Notes under the pieces: model-generated
Told to the model about the DNA's origin: nothing
The model's input: the letters and a program-made list of their open reading frames with translations, nothing else
The model's database searches: none
Shown: one piece after another, positions 17,023 through 25,030 of the stretch
Position numbering within the stretch: the stretch's first letter is position 1
Layout of the letters: each line of letters opens with the position of its first letter
Assembly: GCA_958417755.1 (NCBI GenBank)
Contig: CATZDY010000006.1
Location: 1-49,655, forward strand
From: an uncultured Peptococcaceae bacterium
GTDB taxonomy: Bacteria > Bacillota > Desulfotomaculia > Desulfotomaculales > Desulfocucumaceae
DNA length: 49,655 nt
Reading direction: 5' to 3'
Made by a program: the position numbers and the translations under genes

Positions 17023-18132
17023 ATGGGGGCAAAAGGATCCCTGGGCATGTACAAGCTGCGGTATCAACAGCGTAAAAGTGTTTGGGGCCAGCAAAAAGTA
17101 CAATGGCTGGGTAAAGTCGCTGTGGTTGTTCTGGTTCTATTGCTTTTTTGTTGGCAACCATTTCGGATGCAAGTGGGAAAAGGCATGGAAGCAATGGGAA
17201 CATCCTTGGGGCAACTGGTCCTACGATGTTGCGATGGCAATGCCTCAGTTCTTTTGTATGCAGCCATGCCAATCATAGATAAGAAAGACAAAAGCGAAGA
17301 ATTGCCTGCCTTAACCTCTTTGCATTCCCTTTTAACTGCTGTTAAGGGTACTTTTATGGTTTCTTTGCATACCCCCAGAGAAGTCTTGGCTGATGAAATT
17401 GCATTGTTAAGAGATTTTCAGCCAGCATCTGGTCTATCCGGGGAAAATGCTGCAGAAAAGAAGGCAAAGGAAGAACAGGCTGTAATGACTTCAACCCCCC
17501 AACTTACCAAAGAAGTATTGGTGGGTATATACCATACCCATACAGGAGAAACCTATGCCCTTACGGATGGGCAAGACAGAATAGAGGGAGGGATTGGGGG
17601 CGTTGTGAAGGTAGGTGAAGCATTGCAAAAAGAGCTGGAAGATACCTATGGTATCCGGACTGTACATTCCACCCACATCAATGACAAATCCTATAATGCT
17701 TCCTATACAGAATCAGAAAAGGACGCCCGGCGCTTGTTGGAGGAAAACCCTCAGATTCAAGTTCTGTTGGATATTCACCGGGATGCTGGCAAATCCCGGG
17801 AGAATAGTTTGGTGGTCATTGACGGACAGGAATTAGCTCCCATCATGTTTGTAGTAGGTTCAGACGCCCGGGCTCCCTTTCCCAATTGGGAAAAAAACCA
17901 TCAATTTGCTCAAAAATTAGCGGATTTAATGGAAAAGCAATATCCGGGATTGTGTTGTGGGGTAAAGGTCAAGGAGGGGCGTTATAACCAATTTTTGCAC
18001 CCCCAAGCAATGCTGGTGGAAGTGGGTAGTGTGAGCAATGCCACTGTGGAAGGAGAAAGAAGTGCCCGCATATTGGCTTCCTTAGTGGCAGAGGTCTTAA
18101 AAGAAGAAGGGTTTATAGAAGGAAAACCTTAG
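17023..18132 (+). CDS. spoIIP: Stage II sporulation protein P (peptidoglycan hydrolase)
   Basis: A 369-residue SpoIIP, the amidase/endopeptidase of the SpoIID-SpoIIM-SpoIIP complex that drives septal thinning and engulfment. A transmembrane segment lies near residues 30-52 (VAVVVLVLLLFCW). A linker of about 100 residues precedes the catalytic domain: VGIYHTHTGETYAL (His ligand, about 165), DIHRDAGKSREN, IMFVVGSDARAPFPNW and LVEVGSVSNATVEGERSA (glutamate). The ATG at 17023 is set by the sigma-E promoter and GGAAGGAAGTGA. yqxA follows after about 100 bases, the ancestral order. Its presence supports a spore-former. Confidence 0.94.
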   Translation: MGAKGSLGMYKLRYQQRKSVWGQQKVQWLGKVAVVVLVLLLFCWQPFRMQVGKGMEAMGTSLGQLVLRCCDGNASVLLYAAMPIIDKKDKSEELPALTSLHSLLTAVKGTFMVSLHTPREVLADEIALLRDFQPASGLSGENAAEKKAKEEQAVMTSTPQLTKEVLVGIYHTHTGETYALTDGQDRIEGGIGGVVKVGEALQKELEDTYGIRTVHSTHINDKSYNASYTESEKDARRLLEENPQIQVLLDIHRDAGKSRENSLVVIDGQELAPIMFVVGSDARAPFPNWEKNHQFAQKLADLMEKQYPGLCCGVKVKEGRYNQFLHPQAMLVEVGSVSNATVEGERSARILASLVAEVLKEEGFIEGKP

Positions 18133-18235
18133 CCCATGGATGAGGAAAAAGACTAGTTTTTTAGCAAATTCAGTATAAAAAAATAATATCTATATATACT
18201 ATCCCCAAGATAATCCTGGGGAAAGAAGGATAACT

Positions 18236-18463
18236 GTGTTATTTCATAAAGGATTGATGCTCATTATCAGCGGATTTTTTTTGGCTGTGCTAATGTTTGG
18301 CCTTCAAGTTTCTTTGACTGCATTCAATCAGGCAGTGGTACCAGAAAATCCCTATGCTTTGGTGAATATCCAAAAGCAAGAAACGCAGTATGAATTGCAA
18401 GTATTGGGCCAAACAATATCCATCCCTTCCCTTACTCATATCATCAAGGGGCTACAAGATTAG
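18236..18463 (+). CDS. yqxA: YqxA-like protein (DUF3679)
   Basis: A 75-residue protein with one N-terminal membrane segment (GLMLIISGFFLAVLMFGLQV) and a short extracytoplasmic tail, recognisable by size, topology and position after spoIIP, as in Bacillus. GTG start after GGGGAAAGAAGGA. Function unknown. It marks the left border of the island: in most relatives lepA follows directly, but here it is 13.7 kb away. Confidence 0.7.
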   Translation: MLFHKGLMLIISGFFLAVLMFGLQVSLTAFNQAVVPENPYALVNIQKQETQYELQVLGQTISIPSLTHIIKGLQD

Positions 18464-18491
18464 ATTTTAAGATTCATATGCTGGAAAAGAC

Positions 18492-18522
18492 GAACTGTGA
18501 ATGACCAAAACAGTTCTTTTTT
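18492..18522 (+). terminator. Terminator after yqxA
   Basis: GAACTGT (18492-18498) pairs with ACAGTTC (18510-18516), then six T. Confidence 0.7.
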
Positions 18523-18593
18523 GTGTTTTTAGTTGACTAAATTTATTTGTATTATTAAAATTATTTTGAAAATTAAGAGTATTGTTATTTTTA

Positions 18594-18625
18594 CCAACTG
18601 ATTTTCCAGCAGTTGGTTTATTTTT
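18594..18625 (+). terminator. Second terminator-like hairpin in the spacer before the integrase
   Basis: CCAACTG (18594-18600) pairs with CAGTTGG (18610-18616), then TTTATTTTT. The spacer 18464-18953 is otherwise AT-rich, without genes, and carries the left recombinase-flanking repeat. Confidence 0.55.
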
Positions 18626-18722
18626 GAACATAACAGCTATGATATATCTACCTTTTTTGTGACAAAAATTCTATCCTATGCTTTCACATAAAAACAGATT
18701 TTCAAAAGAAAAATCCGATTTT

Positions 18723-18753
18723 TTTCGTAGTAATCACTATTCGACGAAAAAAA
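18723..18753 (+). repeat. Left copy of a perfect 31-bp inverted repeat flanking the integrase
   Basis: The 31 bases at 18723-18753 are the exact reverse complement of 20148-20178. The core is CGTAGTAATCACTATTCGAC. The copy is itself a partial palindrome: TTTTTTTCGT and ACGAAAAAAA arms around a 15-base centre, like a tyrosine-recombinase core site. A further 12-bp inverted repeat (18664-18675 with 18756-18767, AAAAATTCTATC) encloses it. Confidence 0.9.
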
Positions 18754-18953
18754 AAGATAGAATTTTTAACCAGTATACAGGGATTGATAGATGAAATCAA
18801 TAAAAATATGTCATTTTTTTGCATAAATGATTCTATGCTTGGCATCTGTTACCTTTTTTTCTAAGCGTTATTTCATAAAATCATAACCATTTGGGGTCAG
18901 ATTTCTGGTCATGATTCAAAAAAGATAGAAAGAGAAAAGGAGTAAAAAAAGCT

Positions 18954-20102
18954 ATGCCAAGACGGGGAGAAAATATCAGAAAAAGAAAGGATAAGCGTTG
19001 GGAAGGAAGGTACATACAAGGGTATGATACCCAGGGAAAAGCCCAGTATAAGTCCGTGTACGCCAAAACTTATGTGGAAGCCAAACAAAAGCTATTGGCC
19101 GCCACCAACCAAAGAAAGCCGCAGCTTTCCGGAAAAAACAGCAACACTTGCTTCCGGGAAGTTTTGTTTTTGTGGCTGCAAAGTAAAAAGATCAAATTAA
19201 AACCCCAAACCTATGTCAAATACATTTACCTCATAGAAAAACATATCATACCCACTTTGGGTCAGCAAAAACTTAGGGCCATTCATCCCTCCATCATTCA
19301 AGACTTTATGAGCAAAAAAAAAGAAAGGGGCCGGCTGGATAACAAAGGAGGCTTATCCAATGGTACCCTGAAAACAATGCTATATCTTATCAAATCTGCC
19401 TTAGATTATGCCCAGGTTCAAGACCCTGGTATTGTCTTGCCAGAACTGAAAATACCATCCCTACCCGGAGTAAAAAAGGAAACCATTGTATTGCAAAGAG
19501 ACGAACAAGTAAAACTGGAGAGATACATATGTAACCATTTAAACCCCAGCACCCTGGGAATTTTATTGTGTTTATATACAGGCATTCGATTAGGGGAAAT
19601 ATGCGGTTTACGCTGGAGTGACATTGATTTAACACACCAATTGATTCATATCCAAAGAACCCTGCAAAGGATGAAACAATACCAAGATAAGGGGCCTAAC
19701 AAAGGGACTGTAATCATCATGGGCATTCCCAAAACCCCATCCTCCAAGCGAAGCATTCCCATCCCGTCATGTTTGACCCCTATACTACAAAGGCAAAGAG
19801 AAGAAGCGGAAAAGGATGGGTATGTCATCACTGGCAAGTATGATTATTATCTCGAACCTCGGACATATCAGTACCGGTTCAAAAGATATCTACAGGCAGC
19901 AGGGGTACCAAAGATAAACTTTCATGCTTTGAGACATACCTTTGCCACCCGGTGTATGGAAGCAGGATTTGAGGCCAAGAGCCTCAGTGAAATATTGGGG
20001 CATGCCAGTGTAAACATCACCCTAAACCGATATGTCCATTCTTTGGCAGAACAAAAACGTTTGCAAATGGAATTATTGACCCACAATTGGGGTCAAATTT
20101 GA
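18954..20102 (+). CDS. Tyrosine recombinase/integrase (Tn916/ICE-type)
   Basis: A 382-residue site-specific recombinase. Residues 1-50 form an arm-binding domain (RRGENIRKRKDKRWEGRYIQ, as in Tn916 Int). Residues about 60-160 are a SAM-like core-binding domain. The catalytic domain has Arg in LYTGIRLGEICGLRW, HxLR in NFHALRHTFATR, His in LSEILGHASVNIT and the Tyr nucleophile in LNRYVHS. All catalytic residues are present. AGGAG lies before the ATG. It is exactly enclosed by a 31-bp inverted repeat and ends in a strong terminator. No excisionase, relaxase or conjugation gene adjoins it, so it is either a simple integrative module or a DNA invertase-like switch. Confidence 0.9.
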   Translation: MPRRGENIRKRKDKRWEGRYIQGYDTQGKAQYKSVYAKTYVEAKQKLLAATNQRKPQLSGKNSNTCFREVLFLWLQSKKIKLKPQTYVKYIYLIEKHIIPTLGQQKLRAIHPSIIQDFMSKKKERGRLDNKGGLSNGTLKTMLYLIKSALDYAQVQDPGIVLPELKIPSLPGVKKETIVLQRDEQVKLERYICNHLNPSTLGILLCLYTGIRLGEICGLRWSDIDLTHQLIHIQRTLQRMKQYQDKGPNKGTVIIMGIPKTPSSKRSIPIPSCLTPILQRQREEAEKDGYVITGKYDYYLEPRTYQYRFKRYLQAAGVPKINFHALRHTFATRCMEAGFEAKSLSEILGHASVNITLNRYVHSLAEQKRLQMELLTHNWGQI

Positions 20103-20112
20103 GGGTCAAATA

Positions 20113-20154
20113 AAAGGTCAGAAAGCCTTATATAAGGTTTTCTGACCTTTTTTT
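20113..20154 (+). terminator. Strong terminator after the integrase, abutting the right repeat
   Basis: An 18-bp stem (20113-20130 with 20133-20150, one G-T pair) with a two-base loop, followed by the T-run that also begins the right inverted repeat. Confidence 0.85.
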
Positions 20155-20178
20155 CGTCGAATAGTGATTACTACGAAA
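20148..20178 (-). repeat. Right copy of the 31-bp inverted repeat
   Basis: Exact reverse complement of 18723-18753. It begins within the T-run of the integrase terminator, and the core reads CGTCGAATAGTGATTACTAC. The two copies are 1.4 kb apart and face each other. Confidence 0.9.
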
Positions 20179-20275
20179 GATTCTATATTATATGTAGCAG
20201 CTTTCCAAATTAGTATGTGCAGTCAAAGCATTTAGTATGTGCATATGTAAAAAAAGAAACAAAACAGGTGAAACA

Positions 20276-21528
20276 ATGGGCAGCGGGTATAGTACTACCA
20301 CCTATAGGATGAAACTTTATGCCAAAAGGATGGATTGGCTAAAAGAAACCAAAATACTATATAACAAAGTGCAGGGATTTTATCACAATCTTTTGTTGGC
20401 TTACCAAGAATTATTAAGTCTTAGCAACCAAAAAGCCTTGCGGGAGTTAGAGAAATGGACTATAGGGAGCAGAACAGGAAATATTCCATTATATCCTTTG
20501 CCCTTTGGCCCTATTCCTCTCTATTTTCGCCGAGCTGCCATCAATGGGGCCTTAAGTGCAGCCCGCAGCTATATGGGTAAGTTAAAGGCTTGGCAAGAAA
20601 GGAAAGACAAGCTGGAGCAAAAGGGGAAATTATATAAAACAAAAGCCCCAAACCAGTGCAGGAATTTCATTGTGCCCCAGTATTTTACAAAGGGCAATAT
20701 AAAAATTTTACAGCAGGAGAAATCATTTTAAAGCTTTGGACTGGAAACAGCTGGGCCTGGGTAAAACATAAGTATCGGGGCAGAGAGCTGCCCCCTGGGG
20801 GAGAAAAGTTGTCCCCCACTGTGGTGTTAGGGAAAAAATATGCCCAGTTGCATATTCCAGTGAAAGAATCAGTGTTGGATACCAGGGCAGCGAAGGAGAG
20901 GATAGAAAGTAAAGAAAACATCTGCGCCGTACATTTTAGCAATTCCGATAACTTTGCTGTGTGTTGTGTTTATGGAGGCAACGGTAGTACACAAAAGATC
21001 CTATTTATCCGGGGTGGACGCCAGTATGTACATCGTAGTAAAAGCCTGTTAAACAGAATACGCAAAAACATGAAGCTCATGGGCAAACGTTTTGATTGGA
21101 AAGGGTGCAATCGAAAATATTGGCGTCATATCTACAATCTGGGTGAATATTACGCCCATAGAGTGAGCAAAGAAATTATCAATTTTTGTGGAGAAAACAA
21201 CGTAAAAGTCATTGCTATAGCCAAGATAGCAGAAGATGCTCCTTGGTATAAGAAACGAGTGGGTGTGTATAGTCCAGCGTATTTGAGCAAACGCATCATG
21301 CGTTACCTCCAATACAAAGCCTGGAAAAAAGGGATAGTGATAAGCAGTGTAAGACCCCATTATACAGCCAAAAAATGCAATGTTTGTCGTAATTATATCA
21401 AAAGGCAAAGGAAAGAATTCAGTTGTCCCCAGGGGCATAGGGGCAATTATGGACTGAATGCCGCTAAAAACATAGGAAAAATGTGTTTGAAAAAATTTGG
21501 ATATCAGATATCTTCAGAAGGAGCGTAA
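20276..21528 (+). pseudogene. TnpB/Cas12-like protein with replaced RuvC catalytic residues, split by a frameshift
   Basis: Two overlapping frames (20276-20731 and about 20656-21528) together give a TnpB-like protein of about 415 residues. The N-terminal part has LYNKVQGFYHNLLLAYQELL and PLYFRRAAINGALSAARSY. The C-terminal part has the TnpB RuvC/zinc-finger architecture: RuvC-I region AVHFSNSDNFAVCC, bridge helix LLNRIRKNMK, RuvC-II region VKVIAIAKIAED, then CNVC...CPQGH and NYGLNAAKNIG. Where active TnpB has Asp, Glu, Asp I read His (20932-20934), Ala (21220-21222) and Gly (21451-21453), so nuclease activity is unlikely. ATG 20276 follows ACAGGTGAAACA. The frame change lies between about 20640 and 20690, with no obvious slippery heptamer. 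It may be a decayed gene, a sequencing error, or an RNA-guided binder of the TldR/Cas12k kind. Confidence 0.72.
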
Positions 21529-21579
21529 ATCCTGGGAAGTAATTCACAGGTGGGAATATATTCTAAAAGGATATGTTTT

Positions 21580-21654
21580 CTGGTAGAACGCCACCAGTTT
21601 GCGCCAATGCTTGGATAATGCATTGGTGTGAATCAAGTTCTATCCATAAGATAG
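21580..21654 (+). ncRNA. Foldable RNA candidate (omegaRNA-like) downstream of the TnpB-like gene
   Basis: GGTAGAAC (21582-21589) pairs with GTTCTATC (21637-21644). It encloses a 9-bp hairpin CGCCAATGC/GCATTGGTG (21602-21610 with 21620-21628). CTGGT/ACCAG (21580-21597) and CTATC/GATAG (21640-21654) are alternative small hairpins that compete with the outer stem. Guide RNAs of TnpB systems are encoded at or just past the 3' end of tnpB, which is why the site is of interest. The assignment is inference. Confidence 0.4.
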
Positions 21655-21708
21655 AGTTTGCGTTCAGAGTTTTGAATTATAATATATGAATTGGAATGAA
21701 AAAAGCTT

Positions 21709-22593
21709 TTATTCTGATGAATCTAGCTTTGTGATGAGCTCCTGTACAGGGTTGTAATAATGGTAGGAGAAGCTTAACTGGGAATAGCCAAAATAACCAT
21801 GTAAATCATCCCATGTGCTTTGAACTGCTTCTAAGCCAACATCGTAATACGTATTGATAGGGGTAAGTCCGTGCTTACCTGGTTCTTGCAGCTCTGCGAT
21901 ACAGATGATGGGTTTAGCATACTTTTGGGCTAATTGTACTTCATTTTCTATGTTTTTTCTTTCATTTTTACGATGATAATTCATAATGGCAATTTCGTCA
22001 CAACCCAGGGCAATGATTTGGTCTAAAATATCTGGATAGGTATTGTCAAACCAATAAGGTATACAGGCAATCAGTTGGACATGTTTTTTTTGGGCATAGG
22101 CATAGGTTTGCAACATATTTTGGGCATATTGTTCCATAATTACTCTTTCATTTTCAGCCCAGTTATCCGTGAGATAAGGTTCTATATCCAGCACAATGCC
22201 TTTGATATGGATAGCTTCATCAAGGGTTGCGTTGAAGGCAGCAATCTTATCGATTTCTTGTTTTATGGTATCCCCATGTTCTTCTAAGGCCCATTGTGGT
22301 TCACCAGTTAAATAATAAACAGCAATATGTTGTTCCTGCATGGCCTGGAGAAAAGATATGGTATTCTCCTCATACAGACTTTCTGCAGGAAAGCATTGAT
22401 AGAAGGCTGTAATGCCTAGGGTTTTGCAAATATGATTGACCTGGTTCTTATTTTCAGGCAGCATGGGGTCCTTATGCCAGGAAAAGATACTTTTGCTATA
22501 GGTTTGGCTGGGATAAAAAAGCAGCAGCAATAATAGCAACAGGCCGACAATGATGCTTCCTATTATGGCTGGCAATAAAATTTTTTTGGACAA
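21709..22593 (-). CDS. Membrane-anchored TIM-barrel (glycoside-hydrolase-like) protein
   Basis: A 294-residue protein with one N-terminal membrane anchor (ILLPAIIGSIIVGLLLLLLL) and an extracellular domain. Its repeating beta/alpha text and acidic signatures (HIKGIVLDIEPYLTDNW, VQLIACIPYW, CDEIAIMNYHRK) resemble putative TIM-barrel glycosidases of polysaccharide clusters. Glu in LDIEPY is a candidate catalytic residue. The start is taken as TTG at 22593 because GGAGGGG is placed nine bases upstream; the longer ATG at 22626 has none. It is divergent from the DUF4956 operon, with which it probably shares a regulatory gap (22594-22836). Precise substrate unknown. Confidence 0.6.
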   Translation of the reverse strand: MSKKILLPAIIGSIIVGLLLLLLLLFYPSQTYSKSIFSWHKDPMLPENKNQVNHICKTLGITAFYQCFPAESLYEENTISFLQAMQEQHIAVYYLTGEPQWALEEHGDTIKQEIDKIAAFNATLDEAIHIKGIVLDIEPYLTDNWAENERVIMEQYAQNMLQTYAYAQKKHVQLIACIPYWFDNTYPDILDQIIALGCDEIAIMNYHRKNERKNIENEVQLAQKYAKPIICIAELQEPGKHGLTPINTYYDVGLEAVQSTWDDLHGYFGYSQLSFSYHYYNPVQELITKLDSSE

Positions 22594-22836
22594 AATAGGC
22601 CCCTCCTTTATATTGTGAAGAATCATAAAAATCTGTATTCATTGTAGCCCATATTTTAATGGAAAGGGAAGACCCCAAAAAGCTATGTATATGAAGTGGA
22701 TAGTTATGCGATGGCTTTCCCAAAGACATTCTAAGTCACATATGCATTGGATTTCATGAAGCAATACATAGAGAAGCCAATTGTTATATATCGTGTAAAG
22801 GTAACATTACCAGAATATAAAGTACAAGGAGTTATT

Positions 22837-23514
22837 ATGCGAGAGTATCTTTTTAATATGATTGGGCAATCCACGGTCCTTAGTTTTGAAGAAGTTTTAT
22901 TCAATATTTTAATGGCTGCTGTGATTGGTATTGTCATTTATTTATCCTATTTGTATACCCATGCCAGCACAGTTTACAGCAAGAAATTCAATGTTTCTTT
23001 GATGATGTTGACCATTTTGACAGCAACAGTGATGACTGTGATTGGGAGCAATCTGGTCTTATCTTTAGGCATGGTGGGCGCTCTTTCCATTGTTCGTTAT
23101 CGCACAGCCATTAAGGATTCCCGGGATACGGCTTATATCTTTTGGGCCATTATTGTGGGGATTTGTTGCGGGGCTGGTTCCTATCTCATTGGAGCAGTGG
23201 GCACAGCGGTGGTATTTGTGTTATTGCTCTTGTTTGGCCGGGTACGCAATGATAACAGAATGTTGTTGATTATCAGAGCATCCCGGGGGGTGGAAAATCA
23301 AATTGAATCCACAGTGTATCAGTACTTTTCCACAAAGGTCAATTTAAAGGTGAAGAATACCACTGGAGATACAGTGGAACTCATTTATGAAGTGGCCAAA
23401 AAGAATGTATGGCAGGCCAATAATCAGGAGGAATCCATTACAGACGCTCTTTATAAAATTGGAAAGCTGGATTATGTCAATCTTGTTTCCCAAACGGATG
23501 AAGTGAATGGATGA
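22837..23514 (+). CDS. DUF4956 membrane protein
   Basis: A 225-residue membrane protein: helices at about residues 20-40, 52-75, 98-118 and 120-140, with the signature GMVGALSIVRYRTAIKDSRDTAYIFWAI, followed by a cytoplasmic domain of about 85 residues (LLIIRASRGVENQIESTVYQ...). DUF4956 proteins often occur with CotH-type kinases and VTC-domain polymerases, as they do here. Function unknown. ATG 22837 follows AAGGAG; the longer frame from 22747 lacks a ribosome site. It is translationally coupled to the CotH gene (overlapping start and stop), and is the first gene of the operon. Confidence 0.82.
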   Translation: MREYLFNMIGQSTVLSFEEVLFNILMAAVIGIVIYLSYLYTHASTVYSKKFNVSLMMLTILTATVMTVIGSNLVLSLGMVGALSIVRYRTAIKDSRDTAYIFWAIIVGICCGAGSYLIGAVGTAVVFVLLLLFGRVRNDNRMLLIIRASRGVENQIESTVYQYFSTKVNLKVKNTTGDTVELIYEVAKKNVWQANNQEESITDALYKIGKLDYVNLVSQTDEVNG

Positions 23515-24953
23515 TGAGGCATTCAAATGGTTTGCAAAAAAAAGTCATCAATAAGAAAATGCTGGGTCTAGTGGTTATCATGGTGATGTTAGGAATTGTA
23601 TTCTTTTGTTCCCAAACTTTACAACCAAAAAGCTTTCGCTATCACCAGCATCAAGAGGCAAAAGTTCTTGCCCCTTGCGGGCATCAGGCAGGGGAATTTT
23701 GTACCCATCTGCCCCTAGTTTCTTTGGATACCCATGGCCAGGCTGTTCCAGGCATGAAACGAGATGGGACTACCATTGTGGTAGATATGGCCATTCGGGA
23801 GGGAAAAAATAGCCGAAACCATTTAGCAGATTTGCCTAAAATTTTTTCACAGGCGAGAATACGTTATCGGGGAAACAGTTCCTTGTATTTTGATAAGAAA
23901 TCGTATTGGTTAAAGTTGATCAAGGAGGACGGGGCTGATAATAAACAGTCAATATTAGGTATGCCCAAGGAAGAAGAATGGATTTTAAACGGCCCTTTTT
24001 TGGATAAGTCCCTGATCCGCAATTATATGTGCATGAATATTTCGGCAGAAATTATGGGCAATGCTCCCCAAGTACGTTTTTGCGAACTGTTTGTCAATGA
24101 TGCCTATCAAGGGGTGTATGTGATGATGGAGAATGTTTCCAGAGGGCGGGTGGGGATTCAAAAGACCATGGAGGATAGGGATGAAACCAGTTATATTGTA
24201 CAACTGGACAAATGGAGAGCGCAAAGAATATACGTTAACCCCTTATCCCGTTATGCTATGTTAACCACTGCTGTTATGAATGTGGAGTATCCGCCTAAAA
24301 CACGTCTTACGCAGGGGAATATTGATTATATAGAAAAGGATTTGAGTCGTTTTGAGAAAGCTCTGTATTCCCTGGATTATCAAGATCCTGCCCTGGGGTA
24401 TGAGCAATATATTGATGTGGACTCCTTTGTGGAGTATTTGCTTATTAATGAATTCTTTCAAAATTATGATGCTGGAACGCTTTCTACTTATTTGCATAAG
24501 GATGTAAGGGGCAAGCTTACCATGGGTCCTGTTTGGGATTTCAATAGCGCTATGGATAATTTTACGTATTCTTTTGATGGAACAGATTTTGATTTTCAAT
24601 ATAATGTTTGGTATTTTATGCTGTTAAAAGATGAGCGATTTGTGGGGCAAGTCATCAAGCGCTATCGAGAACTGCGCAAAACCTATTTAAGTGAAACCTA
24701 TTTACAAAATTATGTGGATGAAACCGTGGCCTATCTGGGTGATGCTGTGGACAGAAATTTTACAGTATGGGGATATACCTTTGCCCCGGAAAATGGGTTG
24801 CTGGTTCCTGAGGATAGAAATATCGAAAGTTATGAGGAAGCTATTGCCCAGGTAAAATCATTTATCCATAAGAGGGGCGCATGGCTGGACCAGCATATTG
24901 AGCTCTTATGGCAATTTAGTCATCAGTCTAAGGTGAAAAAATATGATCATTAA
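23511..24953 (+). CDS. CotH-family protein kinase-like protein
   Basis: A 480-residue protein with an N-terminal membrane segment (MLGLVVIMVMLGIVFFC) and a CotH domain. Family text includes ARIRYRGNSSLYFDKKSYWL, the EWILNGPFLDKSLIRNY segment, LFVNDAYQGVYVMMENV, EYLLINEFFQNYDA and GPVWDFNSAMDNF (metal-binding Asp of the atypical kinase fold). Bacillus CotH phosphorylates spore-coat proteins from ATP. Here it would sit outside the membrane, so its phosphate donor is uncertain. The start overlaps the DUF4956 stop. About 75 bases separate it from the next gene. Confidence 0.85.
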   Translation: MMRHSNGLQKKVINKKMLGLVVIMVMLGIVFFCSQTLQPKSFRYHQHQEAKVLAPCGHQAGEFCTHLPLVSLDTHGQAVPGMKRDGTTIVVDMAIREGKNSRNHLADLPKIFSQARIRYRGNSSLYFDKKSYWLKLIKEDGADNKQSILGMPKEEEWILNGPFLDKSLIRNYMCMNISAEIMGNAPQVRFCELFVNDAYQGVYVMMENVSRGRVGIQKTMEDRDETSYIVQLDKWRAQRIYVNPLSRYAMLTTAVMNVEYPPKTRLTQGNIDYIEKDLSRFEKALYSLDYQDPALGYEQYIDVDSFVEYLLINEFFQNYDAGTLSTYLHKDVRGKLTMGPVWDFNSAMDNFTYSFDGTDFDFQYNVWYFMLLKDERFVGQVIKRYRELRKTYLSETYLQNYVDETVAYLGDAVDRNFTVWGYTFAPENGLLVPEDRNIESYEEAIAQVKSFIHKRGAWLDQHIELLWQFSHQSKVKKYDH

Positions 24954-25030
24954 AAGCCCTAAGAAAGTAATTTTATTGACTGGCCTTCTACTTGTTTTGC
25001 ACCAATCAAAGGGCTTAGACGGGGGTAATC

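Noticed and set aside
20640..20731. Programmed frameshift joining the two TnpB-like frames
   Set aside because: No canonical slippery heptamer in the right phase and no clear downstream stimulatory structure; mutation or sequencing error is simpler.
18464..21708. CRISPR array associated with the Cas12/TnpB-like protein
   Set aside because: No regularly spaced direct repeats were seen here or elsewhere in the window.
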